From assembly GCA_964608095.1 (NCBI GenBank), contig CAZSMK010000073.1, forward strand, positions 1-62,569: 62,569 nucleotides of DNA. The letters are read 5' to 3'. The stretch is from CAZSMK01 sp964608095. Lineage in GTDB: Bacteria; Sumerlaeota; Sumerlaeia; MWCT01; JAGHBZ01. A program made the position numbers and the translations under genes. The notes below the pieces were generated by a model. That model did no database searches. It saw nothing but the letters and a program-made list of their open reading frames with translations, and was not told the DNA's origin. Shown here piece after piece: positions 36,676 through 46,149 of the stretch; the first letter of the stretch is position 1; every line of letters starts with the position of its first letter.

Positions 36676-37860
36676 ATGGCTGAACGATTGGTTTACATGG
36701 ATCATAACGCAACGACGCCGCTCCACCCGGAAGTCCGAAAAGCCATGACAGAGGCAATGGAGGTATTCGGGAATCCTTCCAGTCTTCATAGTTTTGGACG
36801 CGAGGCACGTCGTTTGGTGGAAGAAGCCCGGGGACGCGTCGCCTCGCTTATCGTCGCTTCGCCCGATGAAATTATCTTTATGGGTAGCGGCTCGGAAGCG
36901 AACAATACCGTCCTTTCTATCCTCGCATGCCAGTCAAAGCAATGTCGCCATCAATGGAATGGCAGGACAGGCATAATTACGACCGTCATCGAGCACCCCT
37001 GTATCCTCGAGACCGCAAAATGTATTCGTGAGAGAGGAGTGGATGTGAGGTTTCTCGGTGTTGACAAGGATGGAAAAATAGACCTTGACGAGTTCGAGGA
37101 AATGATGACGGAGCATACCCGGCTGATCTCGGTCATGATGGCGAACAATGAAATCGGCACAATCCAGGATATCAAGGCTATAGCTGCTCTTGCACATGAT
37201 CACGGCGCGCTCTTTCATACTGATGCGGTTCAGGCTGTAGGAAAAATACCCGTAAACGTGAAGGAGCTGGATGTTGATTTTCTGACGATTTCAGGACACA
37301 AGATGTATGGACCGAAAGGAGTCGGCGCCCTATATGTAAAGAAAGGGGTACCCTATTGTCCCTTGATTCGCGGCGGACACCAGGAAAAAGGGAGACGCGC
37401 TGGCACTGAAAATACGCTCGGCATAGTGGGGCTGGGAAAAGCAGTCGAGATGCGCGTTAAAGAGATGGATAGCGAAGAGAAACGATTGCTCGAACTGAAA
37501 ACAATACTTCGTTGCGCTATAGAGGAAACGATCCCGGATGTTCGGTTTAACGGACATCCCACTGATTGTCTCCCGGCTACTTTGAATGTATCGTTCGAAG
37601 GCGCGGAGGGCGAATCGATTCTGCTCTATCTCGACCTCGAAGGTATTGCCGTGTCAACCGGTTCCGCATGTGCTTCCGGTTCACTTGATCCATCGCATGT
37701 ACTTCTGGCAACGGGTCTTTCCGCAGAATTCGCACACGGCTCGATTCGGATCAGTCTCGGTCGTGATAATACCATCGAGGATATTGAATACGTAGTCGAT
37801 AAATTGCCTCGAGTTATTCAACGAGTCAGAACCATGTCCACTGTGTATAAAAGGAGTTAA
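36676..37860 (+). CDS. nifS: Cysteine desulfurase
   Basis: A PLP enzyme of 394 residues that takes sulfur from cysteine for Fe-S cluster assembly. Motifs are YMDHNATTPLHPEV at the start, GSGSEANNT, the PLP lysine Lys209 in SGHKMYGPKGVGALY and the persulfide cysteine Cys332 in GSACASGSLDPSHVL. The start ATG 36676 follows GAAGGGAG. The nifU gene follows after two bases, a near-universal arrangement. Upstream cysE would supply the substrate pathway. Confidence 0.95.
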   Translation: MAERLVYMDHNATTPLHPEVRKAMTEAMEVFGNPSSLHSFGREARRLVEEARGRVASLIVASPDEIIFMGSGSEANNTVLSILACQSKQCRHQWNGRTGIITTVIEHPCILETAKCIRERGVDVRFLGVDKDGKIDLDEFEEMMTEHTRLISVMMANNEIGTIQDIKAIAALAHDHGALFHTDAVQAVGKIPVNVKELDVDFLTISGHKMYGPKGVGALYVKKGVPYCPLIRGGHQEKGRRAGTENTLGIVGLGKAVEMRVKEMDSEEKRLLELKTILRCAIEETIPDVRFNGHPTDCLPATLNVSFEGAEGESILLYLDLEGIAVSTGSACASGSLDPSHVLLATGLSAEFAHGSIRISLGRDNTIEDIEYVVDKLPRVIQRVRTMSTVYKRS

Positions 37861-37862
37861 CC

Positions 37863-38477
37863 ATGCCTGATGCAATCGAATGGGTTTATACGGAAAAAGT
37901 CAAAGACCACTTTATGAATCCCCGAAACATCCTGAAAGACGAGGAGAATTACCGGGAAGACGGAAAAGGCGTCGTGGGAAACATTAAATGCGGTGACCAG
38001 ATGATAATGTGGATAAAGGTGGATAAAGAACAAGGGATTATTACTGATTGTAAATGGAAGACCTATGGATGTGCGAGCGCTATAGCCAGTACATCTGTGT
38101 TGTCCGAGATGGTCAAGGGGATGACACTCGACGATGCGTATCACATCTCGCCAAAAGATATTACCAGCGAGCTCGGCGGCCTGCCTGAACATAAAATCCA
38201 CTGTTCCGTCTTGGGTGACAAAGCATTGCGCGCTGCCATCAATGATTATTACAAACGGAACAACATGGAGGACAGGATCAAGCAAGAACAAGCGCGGCTC
38301 GTATGCCAGTGCATGAACGTGACGGATGACGAAATAGAACACGCCGTGCTCGAGGGTGCGCGGACGTACTATGAACTCCAGGAGATGACGAAGATAGGAA
38401 CAGTATGCGGACAATGTGAAGAAGAAGCCACCCGCCTGCTACAAGAATACCAGAAGAAACACTTCGGTGATACGTAA
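37863..38477 (+). CDS. nifU: NifU-type Fe-S scaffold with BFD [2Fe-2S] domain, lacking the C-terminal Nfu domain
   Basis: The 204-residue protein joins an IscU-like scaffold domain (Cys43, Asp45, Cys70, Cys114 in IKCGDQM, TYGCASAIA and KIHCSVLG) to a BFD-type [2Fe-2S] domain (Cys148, Cys150, Cys182, Cys185 in VCQCMNV and VCGQC). Classical NifU adds a C-terminal Nfu domain, absent here, so the protein stops about 80 residues short. It is otherwise intact and probably works with the adjacent cysteine desulfurase to build clusters for the cell in general. No nitrogenase genes are in the window. Confidence 0.92.
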   Translation: MPDAIEWVYTEKVKDHFMNPRNILKDEENYREDGKGVVGNIKCGDQMIMWIKVDKEQGIITDCKWKTYGCASAIASTSVLSEMVKGMTLDDAYHISPKDITSELGGLPEHKIHCSVLGDKALRAAINDYYKRNNMEDRIKQEQARLVCQCMNVTDDEIEHAVLEGARTYYELQEMTKIGTVCGQCEEEATRLLQEYQKKHFGDT

Positions 38478-38908
38478 TTTTTGCGGTCAGAAAAGGCTGT
38501 CCGATAATTCAAACATTGCGAAATTTTATCGTCTGTCTTAATCACATAAGTGCAATATTCTCTGTGTTTTTGGAAAGACCGGTTAATAACTCATTAAAAA
38601 ACAATGATCGAACCATTCATTTTCACGCATCCACATTAATCTTAAAATCAAGAGTTCCTTCTCTGTCTTTCGTAACGGAAATACAGAGAAAGAATTTTAT
38701 GTTGTAAAAAAATAAGTGAAGATGAGTGAAATCCGTGGTTCGATTATTGTTTTTTTCGGTAAGAACATTTTACGACCACGATCACGAATGACGTACTAAC
38801 TACTCTAAAAAAACGCCGGCAAACGTGAGTGCGAGTGTGAGGACGGAGTTAGAAGGAGTAGATTTCCGCCTGCGCAAAAACGACTTTTCAAAATCGATTT
38901 CGATACCG

Positions 38909-38926
38909 CGCGCGCTCAAGCGTGCG
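38909..38926. repeat. Hairpin with TCAA loop
   Basis: CGCGCGC-TCAA-GCGTGCG, seven pairs including one G-U. It is followed directly by GATAGC/GATAGG six-base units. Confidence 0.6.
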
Positions 38927-39002
38927 AAGCGATAGCGATAGGGATAGGGACAGCAATAATTGAAAATCCGTGGATATCAGCGAAATTTTCTTAATAAATA
39001 CT

Positions 39003-39109
39003 TTAACGCAGAATTCGCAGAGAACGACGTGAAGAGGTCGCAGAAAGAACCACGCGCAGAGATAAAAAATAATCTGCGTACTTCGCTTCCTCTGTGTCCT
39101 TTGCGTTAA
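39003..39109. repeat. Imperfect inverted repeat around AACGCAGA-type phrases
   Basis: TTAACGCAGAATTCGCAGAG at 39003-39022 against CTCTGTGTCCTTTGCGTTAA at 39090-39109, with about 14 of 20 pairs. The interior also carries GCAGA-type phrases. It resembles dispersed intergenic repeats seen in several bacterial groups. Confidence 0.5.
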
Positions 39110-39139
39110 GATAATGTCTTTTTCGTAAGAGGAGAATCT

Positions 39140-39247
39140 ATGAGAAAAGAAGATGGAGTGAAAAGGTCACGGGGCGTGACACGGTCTCGGGGCGTGATGT
39201 CTCACGCCTATACAAAGCGCAGACGCGTCTGGGCAGTCCAAGATTGA
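39140..39247 (+). CDS. Possible 35-codon mini-ORF inside repeat field
   Basis: ATG 39140 has a good ribosome site (AAGAGGAG, five bases spacing). The product would be very basic and internally repeated (RSRGVTRSRGV, then KRRRV). The frame overlaps palindromic repeats (GGCGTGATGTCTCACGCC), so the similarity to a gene may be an accident of repeat structure or a remnant of a mobile piece. Low confidence. Confidence 0.15.
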   Translation: MRKEDGVKRSRGVTRSRGVMSHAYTKRRRVWAVQD

Positions 39248-39601
39248 TTCTCGGAAAACCACTCTCTTATCCGCCACGGCGCATCTTCGATTCTCTACAG
39301 GCAAATCTTCGCCTGTATTTATGATACCACTTAAAAAAACAACGCAATCCCAGAGTGATTGCACTCCACAACGGCAGTTCTGTGTTCTCCCCGTTATAGG
39401 GGAAAATCTATCGGTATGCCAGTGTGGAGTAATCGTAACCAAAGGTACGCGCGTTCTGCGCTCCGCCACGGGCGGATCTACGACCCGTATTTATTTACCA
39501 TAAAATGAAAAGTGTTTTGTTGCCGGGGGTCGTTCGGGTCCGAACGATCCTACTCAGAAAAACCAAGTTCGAAAGCGAGGGCGAGGGCGAATACGATTAC
39601 G

Positions 39602-39619
39602 CGCACGCTCAGGCGTGCG
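39602..39619. repeat. Hairpin with TCAG loop
   Basis: CGCACGC-TCAG-GCGTGCG, a perfect seven-base stem, inside the GAGGGC/GAGTAC six-base tract at 39568-39672. Confidence 0.65.
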
Positions 39620-39861
39620 AAACGATATCGAGTGCGACCGCGAGTACGAGGGCGAGGCGAGGGCGAGTATTTTGGGAAGACTGATATATCATGAACCAAA
39701 GGATCTGGCTTCGCCATCTGCAAAGATGTTCTTGCACATTACTACGTGTTACAGTACCATCGCTATCGGTCATGTTGACCGTAAACGTGGTCGACGTTGG
39801 TGGAGGGGATTTTTTTCTTTCGTCGCGTTGAACGAAATCGCAACACAAGGAGCCTTCAGCC

Positions 39862-41649
39862 ATGAAGAGAGTCATAATTGGATTGTTGTTATTGTTTCAT
39901 CCCTTTTTATCTGCTTTTGCAAGCACGTGCGATGTCTACGAGCCGTTTGTGATTGAAGACGCACGCATGTTTCCTCCCCTAATAGGATTAAAAATCTCCG
40001 ATTCACCAACCACGGGACCACCGTTGCGTGACCCGGATATGGTATGGGTGGAGAACAGCCTCACGTCCATGACGTTACAGGAAAAAGTCGGACAGATGAT
40101 CGTGACAGGATATCATTCGAGCGGGGAATATATGATCGATAACTACAATATCGGCGGATTTATTTTCACGGGGAATAACCAGGATGCGGCGAATATCGTG
40201 GCGAGCGTCAACAGGTTGCAAACCTATTCCGATTTTCCGCTGTGGTTTGCGATTGACGCGGAGGCGGGGCTTGGTGCGCGAGTAGGTAACGCAACTATCT
40301 TCCCATTGATCATGGCGTTCGGCGCGATTGACGATGCTGCGTACACAGAAGAATGCGGCAGGATTACGGCACGCGAATGCAGGGCGCTTGGCATCCAGGT
40401 CGCCTACGGTCCTGTCGTCGACGTCAATACGGAATCCTGCAACCCGATTATCTCGACGCGTTCATATAGCGACGATCCGCTTCGTGTCACACGCCTTGCG
40501 CGTGGTTTTATCAAGGGAGCGCGACGCGAGGGGCTTCTTTGCACCTTCAAACATTATCCGGGACACGGCGCTACTACGGGCGACAGCCATAGTTCGCTGC
40601 CCGTGGTCGACCTGCCCTTGAGCCAGCTGGAAGCGGAGCATATCAAGCCATATCGAGAACTTGCAGGCACCGGAGACGTCGATTTTGTAATGACCGCACA
40701 TGTCTGGTACTCGCAGGTGGATACGGCAAAACCATGGCCTGCCACGCTCTCCAGCATTTTTTTGACCGACATCCTGAGAACCAGTATCGGGTATGACGGT
40801 TTGATCATCTCGGATTCGTATGGCATGGCAGGGCTGGCACAGGCTGTTCCCGACCAAAAGGAACGCGCCGTGGTCGGCGTTGAGGCGGGTCTCGATATAA
40901 TCCTCAATCCGCCCGACGTCGGACTTGTGTTCGCTGGCATCTGCGAAGCAGTCCAATCCGAACGTCTTTCTGAAGAGCGCATAAATCAATCGGTTCGGCG
41001 GATTCTCATAGCCAAAAGCCGTGTCGGTCTTCCTGAAAACAACACGGTTGACCCTGCGTTATACCCTACCGTTCTGCAGCATCCCGATCATCAAGCAGTG
41101 GTGAGGGAGGTATGCGAAAAGGCATTTACATGCGGCAAGAATATGCTGACGTCAAAACCGCCTGTGGTGAGCGGCGATAAGTGCTTGATCCTGACACTCG
41201 CACCTTCACGAACAATTTTTTACTGTTTCTCAAGCGATTATTTTACCAACCCGTTCTGTCTCCAGGTACCCGATACTGATATTCAATATGTCTCAACCTA
41301 TGTATCGTCATCAATCCATGACCAGATAATTGCATCAGCGCCCTTGTATGATAAAGTTGTCATTGCAGGATATGATTGGTACAAAATCCTCTCATCGAGT
41401 CAGGTAACGCTCATAAACGACCTTTGCGCCTTATCGGTACCCGTTATCTACGTGGGATTTGGAGCGCCGTATCATTATGTGCAGATAGCGGGTGTAGATG
41501 CGTTTTATTGCGGCTATGCAAGCGTTCCCGCGATGCAGGAGGTCGCTGTTGAAGTGCTGACCGGTCAGCGCACCGCGGTCGGTACCCTGCCGGTCGAGGT
41601 TGAAGGTCTTCCCAAGTTCCCCTCGTTTGAAGGATGGATTATGAACTGA
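39862..41649 (+). CDS. Exported family 3 glycoside hydrolase (NagZ-like)
   Basis: A 595-residue protein with an N-terminal signal peptide (MKRVIIGLLLLFHPFLSAFA) and a GH3 catalytic domain. The domain has KVGQMIVTGY, FAIDAEAGLGARV, and the N-acetylglucosaminidase signature KHYPGHGATTGDSHSSLP, in which the Asp-His pair aids catalysis. The nucleophile Asp lies in GLIISDSYGMAGL. A second, Rossmann-like domain fills the C-terminal 200 residues. It probably removes N-acetylglucosamine from peptidoglycan fragments or glycans outside the cytoplasm. The start ATG follows AAGGAG. It converges on the GT39-type gene, 13 bases away. Confidence 0.9.
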   Translation: MKRVIIGLLLLFHPFLSAFASTCDVYEPFVIEDARMFPPLIGLKISDSPTTGPPLRDPDMVWVENSLTSMTLQEKVGQMIVTGYHSSGEYMIDNYNIGGFIFTGNNQDAANIVASVNRLQTYSDFPLWFAIDAEAGLGARVGNATIFPLIMAFGAIDDAAYTEECGRITARECRALGIQVAYGPVVDVNTESCNPIISTRSYSDDPLRVTRLARGFIKGARREGLLCTFKHYPGHGATTGDSHSSLPVVDLPLSQLEAEHIKPYRELAGTGDVDFVMTAHVWYSQVDTAKPWPATLSSIFLTDILRTSIGYDGLIISDSYGMAGLAQAVPDQKERAVVGVEAGLDIILNPPDVGLVFAGICEAVQSERLSEERINQSVRRILIAKSRVGLPENNTVDPALYPTVLQHPDHQAVVREVCEKAFTCGKNMLTSKPPVVSGDKCLILTLAPSRTIFYCFSSDYFTNPFCLQVPDTDIQYVSTYVSSSIHDQIIASAPLYDKVVIAGYDWYKILSSSQVTLINDLCALSVPVIYVGFGAPYHYVQIAGVDAFYCGYASVPAMQEVAVEVLTGQRTAVGTLPVEVEGLPKFPSFEGWIMN

Positions 41650-41662
41650 GTGTCCTGCTCGT

Positions 41663-43144
41663 CTACCCTCCTGCAGGTTCAGAATCTTCGCTCTGTCCTT
41701 CAGCTGACTCGTCTCCTTCTATCGGCACCTCGAGAGCTTCAGTGGAATCTTTCCTTTTCTGGACTGCCATTGACGCCGCCTCGAGCACGCCCAACATCAT
41801 TATACCAAGGATGAGGGGCTCGACCGGCGTGCGATAGCGCGGGTTTTCTCCCAACTCGAGAAAACTACTCACTACCGCTGTATAGATGACGGTGAAGCCT
41901 ATTAAAAGCAACACAAAGAGCGGAAAGGATTGACTGCGTTTCTTGTATATTAGAAACAACCAGGCGAGAAGAAATAACACGGGAAGATATTTAAGCATAA
42001 ATCGTGTCCCGAGCAAGACGTTTTCGTAAACGTAGAATGCCGCTCCCCAGATAGGGTGCCGCGCAATAAACATCATGGTCGGCGGAGAGAAATAATCGAG
42101 TTTCCTTCCTCCCCAGAACAGGTACCAGCTCTCGAGCACGTTGAAAAGATAATAGCCGGGGCGTTTTAGAATGGCGCGTTTAGAAAGGCTGAGGGCGATG
42201 TTCGAGACTTGCGGTTCGGACAAACCCAATCGCGCCTGTGCCTCCGGAAGAATTTTCCAGATTGTCATGACATGCGTATTGTCCAGATTTCGTTGCCGTA
42301 CATACAGAACGAGGACGGTTCCTTCTTGCCTGTTTTGCGGTTGGACAACCTCGATGAAGTTGCCGGTAAGATTGGTCAAATTGCACCCGAGTGAAGTCGA
42401 GGTTCCAAACACTCCGTATGCCGCAAAATTTCTCATCGCCCATGAAAACATTATAATAAAGGGAACAGCGAACAGGATAATGAGCCACCTGAGTTTTTTT
42501 TTGAAATCGAGGGCGGTTTTGTTTTTCAGCAACCAGAGCAGGGCTACAGCGCCAAGCACAAAAAAGAGCGCGGAAAACAGGGGACGCGTAAGTCCAAGAA
42601 AGGAAAGGGCAAGACCGGTAAGAATCGCAAGAGCGATGGATTGACGTCGGAACCCTTCCACAAAGAGCCAGATACAAAGAACCACAAGCAGCGTTGCAAT
42701 AGATTCAGTCAATATAGTTGTATCCCAGCCTATGAGATATAAATCGAAGGTCACGAAAAGAGCAGTGAGAAAGGCAAAGAAATCGCGTGAAGCAATCCTG
42801 CGAAAGGTTAGAAAGATAAAGACAGGTACGAGGGCGGAGAAGAGCATGTGGCATGCGACTACGGGGAGCAGATTTCCTTCCCCGAAGACGGTAAAGAGAA
42901 GGGCGAGGACAAGAGGGTATCCGGGTGTGCGGCGGAAAAAGGGCGCAAAATTGAGCTGTCTCAAATATTTACTCAACGTGATATATTCAACACTGTCGGG
43001 AAATACGCGTGCTTGCGTATGCCCAAAAATCGACACCCTTATCACAAGGGAAACGAGAACAAGAATAAGGAGATAGATATATATGCGATAGCGTAAAAGA
43101 TTCGAGCCTTCTTGTTCCGAAATGTTCTGTGATTCTATCTCCAA
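41663..43144 (-). CDS. GT39-type integral membrane glycosyltransferase
   Basis: A 493-residue protein with about ten to twelve hydrophobic helices. The first periplasmic loop has ARVFPDSVEYITLSKYL, with the acidic DS-x-EY motif typical of the ArnT/PMT superfamily, and FRRTPGYPLVLALLF after it. These enzymes use polyprenyl-phosphate sugars to modify lipid or protein. The C-terminus is a charged tail (EGDESAEGQSEDSEPAGG). The start is TTG 43144 behind CAAGGA. It ends 13 bases from the converging GH3 gene and begins 13 bases after the amidohydrolase, with which it is probably cotranscribed. Confidence 0.8.
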   Translation of the reverse strand: MEIESQNISEQEGSNLLRYRIYIYLLILVLVSLVIRVSIFGHTQARVFPDSVEYITLSKYLRQLNFAPFFRRTPGYPLVLALLFTVFGEGNLLPVVACHMLFSALVPVFIFLTFRRIASRDFFAFLTALFVTFDLYLIGWDTTILTESIATLLVVLCIWLFVEGFRRQSIALAILTGLALSFLGLTRPLFSALFFVLGAVALLWLLKNKTALDFKKKLRWLIILFAVPFIIMFSWAMRNFAAYGVFGTSTSLGCNLTNLTGNFIEVVQPQNRQEGTVLVLYVRQRNLDNTHVMTIWKILPEAQARLGLSEPQVSNIALSLSKRAILKRPGYYLFNVLESWYLFWGGRKLDYFSPPTMMFIARHPIWGAAFYVYENVLLGTRFMLKYLPVLFLLAWLFLIYKKRSQSFPLFVLLLIGFTVIYTAVVSSFLELGENPRYRTPVEPLILGIMMLGVLEAASMAVQKRKDSTEALEVPIEGDESAEGQSEDSEPAGG

Positions 43145-43157
43145 GATAATCCTTGCG

Positions 43158-44570
43158 TCACTCCTTCCTGGCTCGTCCGTAATCGATGCCGGTTCGCTTA
43201 CTCGCCTTCTTGATCATCTCAGCGGAAACCCGGTTTGCGTCATGCACAATTTTGTCTTCGTCAAGATGAATGAGGCGTCCGTTCTCGAGCACGACCTCGC
43301 CGTTTATGATGACGGTATCCACGACGAAAGAATCGCCGCAATAAACGAGAGCGGCGACAGGGTCGCTCAAAGCCCCGGCAAAATCAATTCTATCGATATT
43401 GATGAGGACAAGGTCGGCAGCCTGTCCGGGTGCGAGCGAGCCGATATCGTCACGACCCATCACTGCCGCGCCTCCTTGCGTTGCCATTCTTAGCGCCCGC
43501 CGCGCGCTCATTGCAGAGGCGCCTTTATTCACCCTGTGAAGCAGCATCGCCTGACGAACCTCGAGCAACATATTTGACGTATCGTTGGATGCGCTTCCAT
43601 CGACAGCCAGGCTGACGTTCACTCCCGCCTCGAGCATCTCCGGTATCGGCGCAATGCCTGAACCGAGAAGCATATTCGAGGTTGGACAGTGAGCAACACC
43701 GACACCGCGACGGGCGAAGAGGTCAATCTCCTCCGCGTTTACATGAACGCAATGGGCGTACCAGCAATCATCCTCGAGCCAATCCACGCTCTCCATAAAC
43801 TCGACGGGGCGCATACCATACACCTCCCGGCAATACTCATCCTCATCCCGGGTTTCGGCAATATGGGTATGGAGAAGGACTTTATCATATCGGCGCGCAA
43901 GGGCAGCGGTCTCTTTGAGAAGTTTTTCCGTAACCGAGAAAGGTGAACAGGGGGCGAGAACAAGTCGGCACATCGAAAACTTCTCAGGGTCGTGGTAGCG
44001 ACGAATCAAACGTTCGGAGTCGGCGAGGATTTCATCGTCGGTTTGAACAACCTCATCGGGCGGGAGCCCTTCATTTGATTTCCCTCGGCTCATCGAGCCC
44101 CGCGTCGGATGAAACCTGATGCCAATTTCCTGCGCCGCCTTTATCTGCATATCGATCAGGTCACCCGCAGCATCGCGAGGGAATAAATAGTGCTGGTCGC
44201 TGGTGGTTGTACATCCTGTGCGGATGAGCTCCGTAAATCCCAGAAGGGAACTTACATACACCGCTTCGGGAGTCAGTTCGCGCCAGATTTCATAAAGATC
44301 CGTAAGCCAATTGAAGAGTTCGGAATTCTGGACACGGGGGATACAACGCGTCAGGGTCTGGAAAAAATGATGGTGTGTGTTGACAAGTCCGGGTATAACA
44401 ACAAAACGCGATGCGTCAATGATGCGCTCGGGTTGAAACGCAGCGCTATCGAGATTATGACCGATGCGCTTAATCTCCGGACCCTCGAGTTCGATATCCA
44501 CATCGTTATATTCCCTCATATCGCGGTCGAAAGTGGCAAGGGTATGGATATTTTTAAGTAAGATTTTCAC
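43158..44570 (-). CDS. Amidohydrolase, 8-oxoguanine deaminase-like
   Basis: A 470-residue metal-dependent deaminase of the amidohydrolase superfamily. It shows NTHHHFFQTLTR near residue 60 (metal HxH), TTTSDQHYLFP, HTHIAETRDEDEYC, HCVHVNAEEI, HCPTSNMLLGSGIAPI and LAVDGSASNDTSNM. The combination FFQTLTR plus LFNWLTDLYEIWREL is typical of 8-oxoguanine deaminases and close relatives of the AtzB/TrzN type. It would convert a hydroxylated purine or related ring to the deaminated form. Start GTG 44570 follows GGAGAAG. Substrate assignment within the family is moderate. Confidence 0.85.
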   Translation of the reverse strand: MKILLKNIHTLATFDRDMREYNDVDIELEGPEIKRIGHNLDSAAFQPERIIDASRFVVIPGLVNTHHHFFQTLTRCIPRVQNSELFNWLTDLYEIWRELTPEAVYVSSLLGFTELIRTGCTTTSDQHYLFPRDAAGDLIDMQIKAAQEIGIRFHPTRGSMSRGKSNEGLPPDEVVQTDDEILADSERLIRRYHDPEKFSMCRLVLAPCSPFSVTEKLLKETAALARRYDKVLLHTHIAETRDEDEYCREVYGMRPVEFMESVDWLEDDCWYAHCVHVNAEEIDLFARRGVGVAHCPTSNMLLGSGIAPIPEMLEAGVNVSLAVDGSASNDTSNMLLEVRQAMLLHRVNKGASAMSARRALRMATQGGAAVMGRDDIGSLAPGQAADLVLINIDRIDFAGALSDPVAALVYCGDSFVVDTVIINGEVVLENGRLIHLDEDKIVHDANRVSAEMIKKASKRTGIDYGRARKE

Positions 44571-45042
44571 ATGCTTCTCCTTCGAGTCGGTATTCCATAA
44601 ACGCGTAATTATTGGCGCAATCGGATGTTATATAAAACACTTAAACGTAAACCAAAGAGGATTTGCAGGTCAACCAAAGAGCGTGTTGAATTGAGAACAA
44701 TCAAGGGAGGCAAATGCTCTTCGCAATGAAGTTTTGCTCAGGACAGTCAAGAGGGTATCACAGAATTATTCATCCACATCCGTAAGCCTAACGTTTTCCA
44801 AAGATACCTAACAATAGCCCTATGTACCGTTGGTGTTCTCATCATGCTAAGGAGAAACTTAATAATTAAATCCAGCCTTCCTCCGACAAGGAGCTGCAAC
44901 CATTAAAATGAGTTGCATAAACGGATTTTATGTTCAAAATTTTCAATTGACATTGCTTGTTATTTTTTTAATGGCAATTTTAGTTTTTTTTGATAAAAGA
45001 TCAGGTCATTTTAATATTAAGTAGAAGTAGAAAAATACCTTC
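44571..45042. other. Intergenic region at the edge of an AT-rich island
   Basis: A 472-base gap where composition shifts from moderate to clearly AT-rich. No intact gene or stable hairpin was found. TTGACA at about 44947 lies upstream of the broken proteasome-like gene but has no good -10 partner at the usual spacing. Confidence 0.4.
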
Positions 45043-45862
45043 ATGACAATTGCAATTTCATTAAAAGTTCAAGATGGTATAGTTTTGGCTGCTGATAGTG
45101 CATCAACACTCACAGGATCAATTGGCCAAGGAATGATAGGTGTTGTTAATGTTTATGAAAACGCAAATAAGATTTCCAATTTAAAAAAGAAATTACCTAA
45201 TTGGTGCAATTACCTGGGGGGCAGGAGGTATTGGTAATTCATCTATTAGTACTCTAACAAAAGATTTCTGTCAACAAATGGAAATCGACGATTCTAACTA
45301 TACAATTGAAGATATAGCTAAGAAATTAAAAAAATTCATCTTTGAGGATCACTACTTAAAAGAATTTTCCAATATTAAGGATAGTGAAAAACCCGGAATA
45401 GGATTCATAGTTGCTGGATATTCTTCAAATAGTAGTTTTGCTGAAGAATGGCGAATAGACATGTTTAAGGGAAGATGTGAATGACCAAAACGTATCCGAC
45501 AAATGAACGACTTTGGACTCACCTAGAACGGTGAAGGAACTGCTATTTCAAGAATTGTTTTAGGATATGACAACCTTCTTCCCCAAATTTTAAAGAAAAG
45601 CAACATTGACAACAAACTTATACAAAAAATCATCACCTCTCTTCACCAGAGGGCAGTACCTTTTGTAATGCCAGCTATGCCAATACAAGATGCCATTGAT
45701 TTATCCATCTTCTTAGTAGAATCAACAATAAGGTTTTCAAAATTCGCACCTGGAGCTCCTACTGTTGGAGGGCCTATTGAAGTAGCAACAATTACCAAAC
45801 ATGAAAGATTTAAATGGATTCAACGCAAGCATTATTATAAACAAGAACTCAACCAAGAATGA
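45043..45862 (+). pseudogene. Broken proteasome-like (Ntn-hydrolase) gene
   Basis: The start reads M-TIAISLKVQDGIVLAADSA, the pattern of beta-type proteasome/HslV-like proteins with the catalytic Thr after the Met. Frame 1 fails at about 45198, where one extra base after AAATTACCT shifts it. Frame 2 resumes with IGAITWGAGGIGNSS and runs to a TGA at 45482. A TAG at 45524 follows, in the context GLT-stop-NGEGTAISR where Trp would fit. The C-terminal part then runs intact to 45862. One frameshift and two nonsense codons make this a clear pseudogene. It precedes the VapBC-like pair. Confidence 0.8.
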
Positions 45863-45876
45863 GGAGAAAAACCTTC

Positions 45877-46149
45877 ATGAAACTTGAAACAACAAGCATA
45901 AATTACAGTCAATTAAAACCCCATCTTCATTTTGTTGAGGGTTTGATCTTTGACAATTATTGTTATCCTACTCCAACAATAATCTCAATGAACATGAATT
46001 TTTCTGAAATTATTAAATCATATCAAGCTTCTGAGGAATCTTCTACTCCACCAAATTTTAAGGGATGTATTCCTCACGATGATATAAAGCGTATGACTGC
46101 AGCTATAGAAGAAGCATTCGAACAGGTTGATCTTAATGAGTGGGAATAG
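45877..46149 (+). CDS. Probable antitoxin of a VapBC-type pair
   Basis: A 90-residue protein, ATG 45877 behind GAGGAG. No DNA-binding fold is obvious. The C-terminal helix (DDIKRMTAAIEEAFEQVDLNEWE) is of the kind that antitoxins use to wrap a toxin. Its stop overlaps the PIN toxin gene by 14 bases, the usual coupled layout. An N-terminal region with LKPHLHFVEGLIFDNYCYP is unlike standard VapB. The antitoxin role is inferred from position. Confidence 0.6.
   Translation: MKLETTSINYSQLKPHLHFVEGLIFDNYCYPTPTIISMNMNFSEIIKSYQASEESSTPPNFKGCIPHDDIKRMTAAIEEAFEQVDLNEWE

Larger units (their letters stand above)
38478..39861. repeat. 1.4-kb repeat field without a credible gene
   Basis: No supportable protein of normal length. 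The content is hairpin 38909-38926 and six-base GATAGC/GATAGG units around 38927-38950. A 20-base imperfect inverted repeat lies at 39003-39022 against 39090-39109, and palindrome CAGACGCGTCTG near 39219. CCGCC palindrome units are at 39271 and 39463. A degenerate GAGGGC/GAGTAC tract at 39568-39672 encloses hairpin 39602-39619. Two stretches (38713-38740 and 38958-38995) recur at the right end of the window near 62310-62365. Confidence 0.65.

Noticed and set aside
39167..39469. Open frame in the 38.5-39.9 kb field
   Set aside because: It is made of palindromic repeat sequence and lacks a start signal or recognisable motif.
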